Positions 18,047 to 27,697 of a stretch of 64,000 bases of DNA are shown piece by piece. Position numbers and translations under genes: made by a program. Below the pieces are notes generated by a model. It was not told where the DNA came from, did not search any database, and saw only the letters and a list, made by a program, of their open reading frames with translations. Numbering within the stretch: position 1 is the first letter of the stretch; each line of letters begins with the position of its first letter. The stretch is from CANHEE01 sp049316985 (GTDB lineage: Bacteria; Bacteroidota; Bacteroidia; Chitinophagales; Saprospiraceae), in the NCBI GenBank assembly GCA_049316985.1, contig JBMOJB010000003.1, positions 7,921 to 71,920 of the forward strand, in the 5' to 3' direction.

Positions 18047-19981
18047 ATGAAATATTTGATTTTTACTTTCATAGGTTTGAGTTCATTTTTTTTGAATTCT
18101 TCATTCGCAAATAGCATTTCTGATGCTAGGACTTTTGATCTGAATTCAGGATTTTCTGACTATGATTTGCTTCATTATCATTTCAGATTGAATGTTGAAA
18201 CCAATAGTCGCGCATTGCATGGTTCAGTAGTGATCAGTGCGAGAAGTATATCTGATGCGCTTGATGCTTTTGAGTTTCAACTGCACGACAATTACGCAAT
18301 TGATTCTGTAGTTTATAATGATCAACACTTAGTTGTTCAGAAGATCGGTGCGCATAGAAAGCAGGCTATATTACCGGTTCCGCTCTCTGCGAATAAAATG
18401 TTCAGTCTAACAATATACTATAGAGGAAATGCCCCGCTGAGTACCAATAATTGGGGTAATGGAATCGTGCAAAAAAGGGAAACGAAATACAATACTGATG
18501 TTTTCTACACTTTGAGTGTTCCATATCACGCTTATGAATGGTTTCCATGTAAGCAGGTTTTGACCGATCTAATCGATTCTGTAAAGATGACAATCATAAC
18601 ACAAATAGGAAATAGTGTAATTTCAAATGGTTCGCCGGTTTCTGATGTGGATTTGCTAAATGGCAAACATGCGGTCACCTGGAAAAGCAACTATCCCACT
18701 AATTATTATTTAATTTCGTTTAATGTTGGCAAATATGTTCCTTATCATTTTGATGTCGCACTGCCCGGTAAGTCAGATGGTAGCATGCCGGTGATGAATT
18801 TTTTATATAACCAGACGTCCATTATTAAACAAAAGCCAATTCTAGATCAAGTGGGAAGCTTTTTAGGTAATTATTCTAATCTGTTTGGACTTTACCCTTT
18901 TCACAAAGAGAAATTTGGAACCGTCATTGTACCCTTGAGTGGTGGTATGGAACACCAAACCATTGTAAATCTGGCTACCGATTATGATAAGTACTTAGTA
19001 GCTCACGAGATGGCACATCAGTGGTGGGGCGATAATATAAATTTGAAGTCATATCACGATGTGTGGTTGAGCGAAGGATGGGCTACATATAGTGAGTACT
19101 TGACTGCAGAGAGCTTGTTTCCCGCAGAAGCGAAAAATATAATGGATACCGACCACAATAATGCGTTAAGACAAGCTTCAGGCAGAACTTATATAGCAGA
19201 TACCACTAACTTTAACACGATATATAATTACGACAATGTATACATGAAAGGAGCAGTAATCGCTCATACTTTACGTGCTGAAATAGCCAACGATTCTCTT
19301 TTTTTTAGTTCTTTAGCCAATTTTCAAAAAAAATATAGCCATAAAAGTGCTGACGTCGCCGATTTCAAGGCAACTATCGAAAAAGAAACAGGAAAAGACC
19401 TTTCTCTGTTTTTTGATCAGTGGTATTATGGTTTTGGTTATCCGAAGTTTGCAATCACATGGGCGAACAAGGATCAAAAACTATTCATTAAATCAGTGCA
19501 AACCACTTCCAGTGCTAACACGCCCTTATTTAAAACTAATATTGAATTCTCCATTAAAAGGGTGAATTTTCCCGATACAATCATTGTCTTGTATCAGGAT
19601 AGAAATGATCAAACCTTTTTCATCAACGGCTTTTCGGGGGTAACCGGCATTGTGCTTGATCCTAGGAATGTAATATTAAATAGGTTGACCTCAATGAAAC
19701 AAGATCAGAATTTGGTGGCTAACGACGATTCTTCAATTGAAAAACACCTCATTGAAATATTTCCTAATCCTGTTCACGACGTTTTAAATATCCGTACAAA
19801 GTTGAAAGGAAAATGGAGGGTTGAGATTTACGCTGAAAATGGAAGGCAAATTTTTGAGCAAGAATGCCTTGAGCCTAATTTAACCATTTCACTCCATACT
19901 TTTTCATCAAAATCAGTAATCATAAAAGTAACTGACGAGAATGAAAAAATATGGAGTAAATTGATATCAATACTTCATTAA
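18047..19981 (+). CDS. Secreted M1 family aminopeptidase with T9SS type A sorting domain
   Basis: This 644-residue protein has a signal peptide (about residues 1-22). The M1 substrate motif GGMEH is at 299-303, the zinc site HEMAHQWW at 320-327 (His320, Glu321, His324) and the third ligand Glu343 in LSEGWATY. The N-terminal saddle and catalytic domains are complete, but the long M1 C-terminal helical domain is missing. In its place is a sorting domain (about 569-644, IEIFPNPVHDVLNI) typical of T9SS cargo. It should be exported across the outer membrane and trim N-terminal residues from peptides. Its stop overlaps the stop of the convergent M36 gene within TTAA. Confidence 0.94.
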   Translation: MKYLIFTFIGLSSFFLNSSFANSISDARTFDLNSGFSDYDLLHYHFRLNVETNSRALHGSVVISARSISDALDAFEFQLHDNYAIDSVVYNDQHLVVQKIGAHRKQAILPVPLSANKMFSLTIYYRGNAPLSTNNWGNGIVQKRETKYNTDVFYTLSVPYHAYEWFPCKQVLTDLIDSVKMTIITQIGNSVISNGSPVSDVDLLNGKHAVTWKSNYPTNYYLISFNVGKYVPYHFDVALPGKSDGSMPVMNFLYNQTSIIKQKPILDQVGSFLGNYSNLFGLYPFHKEKFGTVIVPLSGGMEHQTIVNLATDYDKYLVAHEMAHQWWGDNINLKSYHDVWLSEGWATYSEYLTAESLFPAEAKNIMDTDHNNALRQASGRTYIADTTNFNTIYNYDNVYMKGAVIAHTLRAEIANDSLFFSSLANFQKKYSHKSADVADFKATIEKETGKDLSLFFDQWYYGFGYPKFAITWANKDQKLFIKSVQTTSSANTPLFKTNIEFSIKRVNFPDTIIVLYQDRNDQTFFINGFSGVTGIVLDPRNVILNRLTSMKQDQNLVANDDSSIEKHLIEIFPNPVHDVLNIRTKLKGKWRVEIYAENGRQIFEQECLEPNLTISLHTFSSKSVIIKVTDENEKIWSKLISILH

Positions 19982-22900
19982 TCCAATTCCTGATATTTTC
20001 CATTGTTTGTTTCCCAAATGACTGAGTCAACGGAGTCAGCAGAAGCATCAAGCGTATAATCGGAATTCAACATATAGTCATCAAAAAGACCATTCTGATT
20101 TTCCCAGGTAACTGAGTCAATGGAGTCAACGGAGCCATCGTAATCTGCATCTCCACCGTTCATTGTTGAAATGTTGGCGCTAATTGGATTTGTAGGATAT
20201 AGACCATTCAGAGCAATTGAGTTATTGGTGAAATCCAAAAGAGATGTGGAATTGCTAAGCGCTATTTGACCCAAAGTTCGGAAACCAAGGTGATTTCTAT
20301 GTCGGACTGCAATAAAGTAGTTTCCGGCTGGCGCATTTGTAAATGTTACGGGAGAAACTCCATCAATATCCACAATGTCACCGTCTTGTTGTAAAAGTGC
20401 AGCACGGGTATAAGCGACGGAGGTAGATCCGGAAATGCCAGTTCTAAGTTCAAGGAATATCCAGTCTACTATCGCGTTATTTCCTGTTTGTGAAAGGACA
20501 AAAGGGCTGACTGTAGCTGCCGGACCACTATTGACATGAACAAACGCACTGCTGTAAGGTGCATTCGAATATGGATCGGTTAAAGGAAAATTGAATAAAT
20601 CCTTTAAATCGGCACTCATTAAACCTGTCAATGTGCTGTAATTATTCAAATAAACTTTTGCTTGTACTTTCGGATTGACAATATTTGTAATCTCAACTAC
20701 TGCATCATCTGTACTACCCGAACTGGTAGAAGCTGTATTTCTGATAGCGCTTTTGATGACTAAATTCACGTCATCGATGTACCACCCGCAGTTACCTCCT
20801 GTACAATCTACGCCTGCGTCGGTAATCATCCTGAATCTTATCAAAACGGTACTGCCCATGTAAGCGGAGAGGTCTATTTGAGATTGAATCCAACCATTGC
20901 TATTGCCGCTAAAGAAGCCGGAATAGCCATTTAAGATGAAATCAGGTCCGAGATCGGTCCAGCTACTACCACTATTGGTTGAAATTTCAACAGTACCTCC
21001 GTCATATCCATCTTCGGTATTGTAGCGATGCCAGAAAGACAAAATACCTTTCCCGGTCAATGTGTAGGGAATTGAATTTCTCAAATTAAAATCTGTAACT
21101 ACACTTGAGGTCGGAGCAAATTTTGAAGTTGCTCCGCTGTTTACAAACGAACTGCTGTTGCTGAAATTATTTGTACCGGTTGTCACCGCAGTCACCCAGT
21201 TTCCTGCTGGCGTGCTACCATCAAAATCATCATTAAGCGGGGTTGTTGGTGCAGCATAAGAATTACTGGCTATTTCAGCCTGGAAAGTATAAGTCTTTAC
21301 CTCATTCGCCAAAAAACTCTGATTTGACCAGGTCACCGTATTTCCTGATAAAATTCCACCATTATTTGCAGAACCCTGCACATACGTTATATTTAACGGC
21401 AATGGGTCTGAAATAGTAGAAGTTGTATTTGAACAGCCACAAGTTGCAGTCAAAGTGAAAGTTACAGTTCCTCCGGAAGGTGCTAAAAGAGGAGCCACAT
21501 CCTTTTTGATTTCAACTCCGGCAGGCATTGAATAATCTTCTGTTACTGTTCGGTCACCCGAAGAAGCACCTGTACTGGCATTGGCTCCTAGTCCTCTGCG
21601 TGCAAAAGCTTTCCAGATACTGCATTTGTATTTTCCATTGAAAAGCAATTGATCTGCCTGGAGTATAGCATTTCTTGCATCGACAAAACTAGGTGAACAT
21701 TTTTGTAGTCTCAATCCTTCATTGACCAGTTTTAAAGCAGCAATATTTCCCACAAAATTGGAAGTATTGTAGATATCAGCAACGATTTGATTGTCCTGAA
21801 AAATTATTTCCCAAGTCATATCCCAAAGCATAGTACACCAGATAGATCCAATGCCATGTGGCTGACTAAATGTGGAGGTATTTCCAACTCCTGCATAGGT
21901 TACATTATTATTAATACCGGTTTTGTTGTACGAATAAGGGAAAGGCCTGATTCCTCCTCCTGTAGTTGGCTGTGCAATAGCATAAGTGCCAATTCCCCTT
22001 GCTACGTTTGCACTTGCAAGAGTAGGCGTCTGGTTGGTCCAGTTCGTTGTCAGCATTAGACCAAGATAGTCTGCCCATCCTTCGCCGCCCTGCTCGGCAT
22101 TTCCCAGGCACCCTGAATTAGCTGGACCACCGGTTAATCTTATACTCCAACCATGACCAAATTCATGAGAAATGATGCCATTATCAAAATCTCCATCGGG
22201 TTGGTATCCTCCGGCTGGATTTAAAGTGACATTAACCGTTTGCGCAGCGTTCAGCTGTGCTTTTATTGTGTTGCCATTTGCCAGTGAGATCATAAAAGCG
22301 GGAATTGTAATCGTATTGTCGGTTCCTCCCATGGCGATGGGAGTTGTCGAGACATTATTAACCACAAGTACTGCTATGGCACCGGCATTTTGTGCATTTT
22401 TAACCTTAGCAACAAATGATGTAGTATTACAAGTGGTTGTGGATCCACCTCTGTCGATTACTGCAATTTTACCGACAATTGCAGCGGCATTGTCAAATGG
22501 TACACAGCCTAAAGCTGTTGTTGCCGCACCGGCATCATCTACAATTATCAGATTGCCGGTAAGACTACTTGTTAATTTATTATTTGTACTGAATGCAGAT
22601 TCGTAGGTTGTATAAGTGCCGGCGATTGAGGCCGGTGAATTTACGGTCATATTACTAGAACTGGAACCGGTCCAAAGGTACATTTGCATTCTACCGTTGC
22701 CACCATCTACCGGTGTCGAAAAATTGGCGTTATTGGTTCCACCACCATCCTGAGCATCTGCAAATACATAATCGTTTCCTAGACCTCCTCTGTTCATATT
22801 ATTGGCCTGGAAATTTCCGCTTGGTTCGTCAAAGCCAAATTTGTAAAGCACGTCATGTATTACGTTGTTCCAATAGAAAAGATTGGTAATTGCAGCAAGT

Positions 22901-23943
22901 CGATTTCCGACCGCCGTATTCGGTCCAAAAGTGTAGGGATAATCAAATTCCAAAGTTGCGGAACTAGGCATAGTTCCAGGTGTATTGTTGTTATTGTCGA
23001 CATCGTCCTGCGCTAAAACATTATTTCCCCGTGTTGTAGTGTAAGCCGTCGTACCGTCATGGTGCCAACCGTTGGTAGTCCCAGGGCCGGTTGCTGGAGG
23101 CAAGAAAGTTGTATATGGTGAGGTGACAATCGTTCGCGGACCGAAAGTAGGAGCTTCTAATGGCAAATTGAATACATTATAGCTTTCTGCAGCGAAAGAT
23201 AAAGAATTATTTTCTTTTTCAGCAGTTTGATGATGATGATGATGATGATGATGAGATCCAGGTTGGCTATCGAATTCGCAATGTGCGACCCAATTGTTTT
23301 TTTCTATGAATTCTCCTGTATTGGCATCAAAGCGAAGATTCCACCAATCTGAAGTTTCGGGTGTTTCAATGTTTACATTCCAAACTAATCTGACACTTTC
23401 ACCATCTTCAGTAGGAAGCCAGTAGAGTTTGACTTTTATTTTTTCCTTACTTAATTCGCTGTCGTTGTAAACTGCTTCTTCTATCTGCCCATTTTTAAGC
23501 AGGGTAGTGCTAATTAATTCTGTTTTAGTTAAATTTATTTCCAAATAGTTGGCTGCCAGTTTGAGCGCTCCTTCAGGGTTTATGGAGGCAATACCTTCGG
23601 GGTTCAGTTTGTCAATCTTTTGAAAAAATTGATTTTCAATATGTACAATAGACTTGTTTTTGACAACAATATTTAAAAGTGCATTGTACACTTCGATACC
23701 CTTGAAGCGTTGATTGAAATAAGTGTGTATCCAACCGGTGCTGGGCGATCGATAAGAACTACTGAGCGTCATTTCATCCAAGTCACGTGCACTCAGGTGT
23801 GGGACATTTTCAAATGTCCTTGCCGGTAATGACTTTAATTGCATTTTTAAAGTATCTGTTGCATTTTGAGAAATTGCAATGTTCGACAACAGAAGCAAAG
23901 CAGTAGAGAATAAAACTGCATTTAATTGGGTGCACATCTTCAT
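19978..23943 (-). CDS. Secreted M36 fungalysin-type metalloprotease with PA insert, jelly-roll and dockerin-like tail
   Basis: The protein has 1321 residues. Signal peptide: residues 1-25. Propeptide of the fungalysin/thermolysin type: about 40-215. A run of eight His follows (about 233-240). The M36 catalytic domain (about 260-790) has HEFGHGW (His593, Glu594, His597) and the third ligand Glu621 in EQGGEGWADY. A protease-associated (PA) domain is inserted before the zinc site (about 415-575). Beyond it come a DUF11-like domain (about 815-900) and a jelly-roll/MAM-like domain (about 905-1075). The tail (about 1264-1321) has two Ca-loop repeats, DADYDGSVDSID and DYTLDASADSVD, each followed by a W-E-x-x-N-G motif. 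There is no type A sorting domain. It should degrade extracellular protein. Confidence 0.92.
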   Translation of the reverse strand: MKMCTQLNAVLFSTALLLLSNIAISQNATDTLKMQLKSLPARTFENVPHLSARDLDEMTLSSSYRSPSTGWIHTYFNQRFKGIEVYNALLNIVVKNKSIVHIENQFFQKIDKLNPEGIASINPEGALKLAANYLEINLTKTELISTTLLKNGQIEEAVYNDSELSKEKIKVKLYWLPTEDGESVRLVWNVNIETPETSDWWNLRFDANTGEFIEKNNWVAHCEFDSQPGSHHHHHHHHQTAEKENNSLSFAAESYNVFNLPLEAPTFGPRTIVTSPYTTFLPPATGPGTTNGWHHDGTTAYTTTRGNNVLAQDDVDNNNNTPGTMPSSATLEFDYPYTFGPNTAVGNRLAAITNLFYWNNVIHDVLYKFGFDEPSGNFQANNMNRGGLGNDYVFADAQDGGGTNNANFSTPVDGGNGRMQMYLWTGSSSSNMTVNSPASIAGTYTTYESAFSTNNKLTSSLTGNLIIVDDAGAATTALGCVPFDNAAAIVGKIAVIDRGGSTTTCNTTSFVAKVKNAQNAGAIAVLVVNNVSTTPIAMGGTDNTITIPAFMISLANGNTIKAQLNAAQTVNVTLNPAGGYQPDGDFDNGIISHEFGHGWSIRLTGGPANSGCLGNAEQGGEGWADYLGLMLTTNWTNQTPTLASANVARGIGTYAIAQPTTGGGIRPFPYSYNKTGINNNVTYAGVGNTSTFSQPHGIGSIWCTMLWDMTWEIIFQDNQIVADIYNTSNFVGNIAALKLVNEGLRLQKCSPSFVDARNAILQADQLLFNGKYKCSIWKAFARRGLGANASTGASSGDRTVTEDYSMPAGVEIKKDVAPLLAPSGGTVTFTLTATCGCSNTTSTISDPLPLNITYVQGSANNGGILSGNTVTWSNQSFLANEVKTYTFQAEIASNSYAAPTTPLNDDFDGSTPAGNWVTAVTTGTNNFSNSSSFVNSGATSKFAPTSSVVTDFNLRNSIPYTLTGKGILSFWHRYNTEDGYDGGTVEISTNSGSSWTDLGPDFILNGYSGFFSGNSNGWIQSQIDLSAYMGSTVLIRFRMITDAGVDCTGGNCGWYIDDVNLVIKSAIRNTASTSSGSTDDAVVEITNIVNPKVQAKVYLNNYSTLTGLMSADLKDLFNFPLTDPYSNAPYSSAFVHVNSGPAATVSPFVLSQTGNNAIVDWIFLELRTGISGSTSVAYTRAALLQQDGDIVDIDGVSPVTFTNAPAGNYFIAVRHRNHLGFRTLGQIALSNSTSLLDFTNNSIALNGLYPTNPISANISTMNGGDADYDGSVDSIDSVTWENQNGLFDDYMLNSDYTLDASADSVDSVIWETNNGKYQELD

Positions 23944-24045
23944 TAGAAAAATTATTTATGGGTATATCTGCGGTAAATTTACAAAAAAAATGAATTGCTA
24001 ATGTCAATATTTCCTCATTTTATCTTTAATTTATCAAAAGTTACT

Positions 24046-24053
24046 TACTTTTG
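24046..24053 (+). promoter_or_regulatory. -7 promoter element of feoAB
   Basis: TACTTTTG matches TAnnTTTG 31 bases before the feoA ATG. No TTG lies at the usual upstream distance. Confidence 0.5.
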
Positions 24054-24084
24054 CATTATCTGTAATAATTCTAAATAAGATTTT

Positions 24085-24303
24085 ATGTCACTAGCTATTC
24101 AACTTGTTCCGGGTGAACATGCAATGATTGTTCGATACAGTGATGAAAAAGTGGCCGGTAAACTTATAAGCATGGGCATGATGCCTGGGAGCCAATTGAT
24201 GATGATCCGCAAAGCTCCTTTTGGAGGAGGATATTATGTGAGAATTGACGGTATAAATGTTGCATTAAGAGAAAACGAAATGAAAAGTATAGTTGTCGGA
24301 TAG
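24085..24303 (+). CDS. feoA: Ferrous iron transport protein A
   Basis: This 72-residue SH3-like small protein contains the pattern KLISMGMMPGSQLMMIRKAPFGGGYYVRIDGINVALRENEM, which is the FeoA core. It is thought to modulate FeoB in the cytoplasm. The stop TAG shares its last base with the GTG start of feoB, so the two are translationally coupled. It has its own -7 box upstream. Confidence 0.95.
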   Translation: MSLAIQLVPGEHAMIVRYSDEKVAGKLISMGMMPGSQLMMIRKAPFGGGYYVRIDGINVALRENEMKSIVVG

Positions 24304-26420
24304 TGGAAAAGAAATATAGAATCGCACTCATCGGCAATCCAAATGCCGGCAAATCATCAATTTTCAATCAATTGACAGGTTTGCGCCAGAAAGTGGCCAA
24401 TTTTCCGGGGGTTACAGTTGATAAAAAAATTGGTAAGTTAATATTGGGTCAGGGAAAAGAATTTGACTTGATTGATTTTCCGGGAACTTACAGTTTATAT
24501 CCAACTACCAGCGATGAAAAAGTAGTTGCAGCCATTTTGTCTAATTGTGGGGATGAAGATTTTCCCGATGCGATTATTTACATAGCAGACGCAACCAATA
24601 TTGAAAAGCACCTTTTACTGCTTACCCAACTGAAAGATTTGAATTTGCCTATTATTTTTGTTTTAAACATGATCGATCTTTCTCAAAAGCAGCAGATCTA
24701 TTATGATTATCAAAAACTAAGCGATGATTTTTCTGTACCGGTTGTTCCCGTAAGTGGTAAATTTGGTTTAAATATCAATCTATTAAAGGACGAAATTTCA
24801 AAGTTAAATTTTTCTAAACAATCAGAGGCAAAGAAACCTTTTTATACGCTTAGCAATACAGAATTGGCGCTTACCAGGGTAGTAACTGCTGCTGTTTCCG
24901 TCCAGTCAACATACCAGGCTTTGTTGATTGCGCATCATTATCAATGGCTTCCTTTTTTGAATAATTCGCAAAAGAAATCCATCGAACAGGCAGTTCAAAG
25001 TGAGAATTTTCGGAGTATCGTCAATCAGATAGAAGAGACCATGAAACGCTATGACAAGTTTCAGGTGATGCTAAAGAAGGCTTTTATCCGTCCGATAGCT
25101 GATTCTCATCCCTTGACCGAGCGGATTGATGCCATTTTGACCCATCGTTTTTTGGGCCCGGTAATTTTCTTTTTGACGATGTTTCTGGTCTTTCAATCAA
25201 TTTTTACTTTTGCCCAATATCCTATGGACTGGATAGATCAAGGGGTAGGATTTCTCAGCGATTTAATTAAAACCAATTTGCCGGATGGATGGTTTTCCAG
25301 CTTACTGGCAGATGGTTTGCTGGCTGGTCTGGGTGGAATTGTCGTTTTCGTGCCTCAGATAGGTATTCTTTTCTTTTTGCTTACTTTGCTGGAAGAAACC
25401 GGTTATATGGCGAGAGTTGTGTATATGTTTGATCATTTGATGCAAAAATTTGGTTTGAATGGTAGAAGTCTAATTGCAATGGTTTCAGGTGGTGCATGTG
25501 CCATTCCTGCAATTATGTCGACCCGAACCATCGAAAACCGAAAAGAAAGATTAATAACGATATTAGTTACACCGTTGATTAGTTGTTCTGCAAGAATTCC
25601 GGTATTTGCGGTGTTGGTTGCATTTGTAGTTCCAACAGATTTGTATTGGCTGGGATTCAAAGCCCAGGGTTGGATTTTTACCGGACTTTATTTATTGGGG
25701 ATAGTATCCTCGCTTTTACTTGCGATATTATTGAAGTTATTCATAAGAACCAAAGAGACTTCTTCTTTGATGATGGAATTGCCTGACTACCGATTGCCGA
25801 TTTTGAGAAATTCCCTGCTGATGGTTCGGGAAAAGGTGATGACATTTGTAGTTGAAGCCGGTAAAGTAATCCTGGCGATTTCTTTGGTTTTATGGCTTTT
25901 GTCGAGTTTCGGTCCCACAGGTTCCATGCAAAATGCAGAATTAAGTGCGATTTCCAAAGCTCAATTGATGCAAATGGATACTACTGAAACCAAGGATTTT
26001 ATTGCTTCGCAAAAGATTGAAGCTTCATTTGCCGGGATCATGGGTAAATGGATTGAGCCGGCCATCAAGCCTTTGGGATTTGATTGGAAAATCGGAATTG
26101 CGTTGATTACATCTTTTGCAGCTCGGGAAGTATTTGTAGGTACGATGGCTACCATTTATAGTATTGGAAGTGCAGGAGACAATCAAGATTCATTGCACCT
26201 AAAAATGCAAAAAGAATTATGGCCCGACGGTACACCCATTTATTCTGCTGCCACTGCTATTTCTTTGTTGGTTTTCTATGTTTTTGCCATGCAATGTATG
26301 AGCACGATGGCAGTCGTGCGAAGGGAGACTAAATCCTGGAAGTGGGCAATTTTTCAATTTGTGATCATGGGAATTATGGCCTATGTGGGTAGTTTAATTT
26401 GTTTTCAGCTATTGAAATAG
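24303..26420 (+). CDS. feoB: Ferrous iron transporter B, GTPase-permease
   Basis: This 705-residue protein starts with GTG, overlapping feoA by one base. The N-terminal GTPase has G1 GNPNAGKSS (11-19), G3 DFPGTYS, G4 NMID and a helical GDI-like linker. A membrane domain with two Gate-type repeats follows (GGIVVFVPQIGILFFLL and SGGACAIPAIMSTRTI, then FAAREVFVGTM). It imports Fe2+ across the inner membrane. There is no FeoC gene nearby, as is usual in this phylum. No clear terminator follows; the next gene starts 109 bases later. Confidence 0.97.
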   Translation: MEKKYRIALIGNPNAGKSSIFNQLTGLRQKVANFPGVTVDKKIGKLILGQGKEFDLIDFPGTYSLYPTTSDEKVVAAILSNCGDEDFPDAIIYIADATNIEKHLLLLTQLKDLNLPIIFVLNMIDLSQKQQIYYDYQKLSDDFSVPVVPVSGKFGLNINLLKDEISKLNFSKQSEAKKPFYTLSNTELALTRVVTAAVSVQSTYQALLIAHHYQWLPFLNNSQKKSIEQAVQSENFRSIVNQIEETMKRYDKFQVMLKKAFIRPIADSHPLTERIDAILTHRFLGPVIFFLTMFLVFQSIFTFAQYPMDWIDQGVGFLSDLIKTNLPDGWFSSLLADGLLAGLGGIVVFVPQIGILFFLLTLLEETGYMARVVYMFDHLMQKFGLNGRSLIAMVSGGACAIPAIMSTRTIENRKERLITILVTPLISCSARIPVFAVLVAFVVPTDLYWLGFKAQGWIFTGLYLLGIVSSLLLAILLKLFIRTKETSSLMMELPDYRLPILRNSLLMVREKVMTFVVEAGKVILAISLVLWLLSSFGPTGSMQNAELSAISKAQLMQMDTTETKDFIASQKIEASFAGIMGKWIEPAIKPLGFDWKIGIALITSFAAREVFVGTMATIYSIGSAGDNQDSLHLKMQKELWPDGTPIYSAATAISLLVFYVFAMQCMSTMAVVRRETKSWKWAIFQFVIMGIMAYVGSLICFQLLK

Positions 26421-26528
26421 CAGTTTGGTCTATTTTTTGAAAGCAAGCATTCGTGCCAGAAAACATTTTTTTTATCTTCGCCCAATAAAACACAAGTTTA
26501 TTTTTAACTAACTTTTAACAAATAATTT

Positions 26529-27173
26529 ATGAAAAAAATCACAATGATTTTTGTTGTTGCCGTGTTTGGAATTTCATCGATTCAAGCACAAAGTGAAAAT
26601 TTTAAAAATGTCGTTTCATTAACAGCTGGTTACAGCTTATTTAATGTATTAGGTAAAGGTGCCAGTCAAGATGTAGCACAGGGAGCCACCTACAATGCTT
26701 CACCAACTTTGCAAGCAAGCTATGATTATGGATTTGGTAATGTGTTTAGTCTTGGAGGAGCAGTATCCTTTAATGAAGCAAAAACTCAAGCTACGAATTA
26801 TGAATGGACTGATGCCGCGGGAAATTTGACTTACGGAGATTATGATGTTAAGGTTGCAAGAACTACTATTGGGTTAAGGGCGTTGTTTCACTATGGCAAT
26901 AAAGGCAGATTGGATATGTATTCGGGTGTTCGCTTAGGTGTTGGTATCTGGAGCTTAAAATATTCTTCCACCAATCCATCGTTCGATCCTGATAATGAAA
27001 TTAAGGGGCTTAGGGGAAGTGGTGCTCTTCCGCAATTCCAAATCATCCCTTTTGCATTGAGAGGATACATTACAGACAACATTGGTCTTGGATTTGAAAC
27101 GGCCATTGGTAGTCCTTATATGGCAAGTCTTTCTTTGAATTATCGTTTTGGTGCAGGAGCTCCCAAGAAGTAA
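26529..27173 (+). CDS. Outer-membrane beta-barrel protein
   Basis: This 214-residue protein has a signal peptide (residues 1-20, SIQAQ). The rest is amphipathic strands with alternating aromatics: VVSLTAGYSLF, YDYGFGNVFSLGGAVSF, TTIGLRALFHYG and DMYSGVRLGVGIWSLKY, ending SLNYRFGAGAPKK. This fits the small eight-stranded barrel families common in Bacteroidota. The ligand or role is unknown. It follows feoB on the same strand and may share its transcript or have its own promoter. It is closed by a strong terminator. Confidence 0.8.
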   Translation: MKKITMIFVVAVFGISSIQAQSENFKNVVSLTAGYSLFNVLGKGASQDVAQGATYNASPTLQASYDYGFGNVFSLGGAVSFNEAKTQATNYEWTDAAGNLTYGDYDVKVARTTIGLRALFHYGNKGRLDMYSGVRLGVGIWSLKYSSTNPSFDPDNEIKGLRGSGALPQFQIIPFALRGYITDNIGLGFETAIGSPYMASLSLNYRFGAGAPKK

Positions 27174-27195
27174 TTTCTGAGAAACTTTAAATTAC

Positions 27196-27235
27196 AATCC
27201 CGTACAACTTTTAAAAATTGTACGGGATTTTTTAT
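27196..27235 (+). terminator. Intrinsic terminator after the barrel gene
   Basis: The perfect 12-bp stem AATCCCGTACAA / TTGTACGGGATT (27196-27207, 27218-27229) is followed by T6. It sits between convergent genes and the T-run overlaps the end of the GtrA gene. Confidence 0.9.
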
Positions 27236-27615
27236 TGAAAAGTATATACATAATTGGCTCCAAAATTCCAAACCATTACTATGAAGGTAGCCAGCAATTT
27301 GGAAAAGTAAAAATTGAAACCAAATTTTTTGTCGAATAAGTAAATGAAGTAATTGTTCAAACCCATTCCAATCAAACCGATTGCAACGAATTTGATGTAC
27401 TGCGAGCTGACATCACCGTTGCTTTGAAAAGTAAATATTCGGTTGAAAATGTAGTTTGTGCTGACTGCAATCATGAAACCACAGCTGTTTGCAAAATATT
27501 TATTTAATTTTCCTTTTTCCTTTAGCAAATAGGTGACTCCAAAATCAACAGCAGTTCCGGATACTCCAACAATACCGAATTTGAAAAATTTAAAAAACAG
27601 GTCGTAGTAATTCAT
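27232..27615 (-). CDS. GtrA-like membrane protein
   Basis: This 127-residue protein has four predicted transmembrane helices. It shows the GtrA signature: FKFGIVGVSGTAVDFGVTYLL near the N-terminus, NYIFNRIFTFQ in the middle and WNFGANYVYTF at the end. GtrA proteins help move undecaprenyl-linked sugars across the inner membrane for surface glycan decoration. No glycosyltransferase is adjacent, so the partner is elsewhere. A -7 box TATTTTTG lies on the minus strand at 27653-27660. Confidence 0.88.
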   Translation of the reverse strand: MNYYDLFFKFFKFGIVGVSGTAVDFGVTYLLKEKGKLNKYFANSCGFMIAVSTNYIFNRIFTFQSNGDVSSQYIKFVAIGLIGMGLNNYFIYLFDKKFGFNFYFSKLLATFIVMVWNFGANYVYTFQ

Positions 27616-27697
27616 ATTTAATGTAATATCTCCGGTTCATGGAAATCGGCCGCAAAAATACAATAATTGCTACAATGTCATAAAGTTTTCTGTAATT

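Noticed and set aside
22172..22606. A 144-residue plus-strand frame inside the M36 gene
   Set aside because: It lies antisense to the PA/catalytic region, and the M36 protein is clearly real.
23221..23250. Eight-His run in the M36 protein considered as an artificial tag
   Set aside because: It is internal, in a continuous native protein, between propeptide and catalytic domain.
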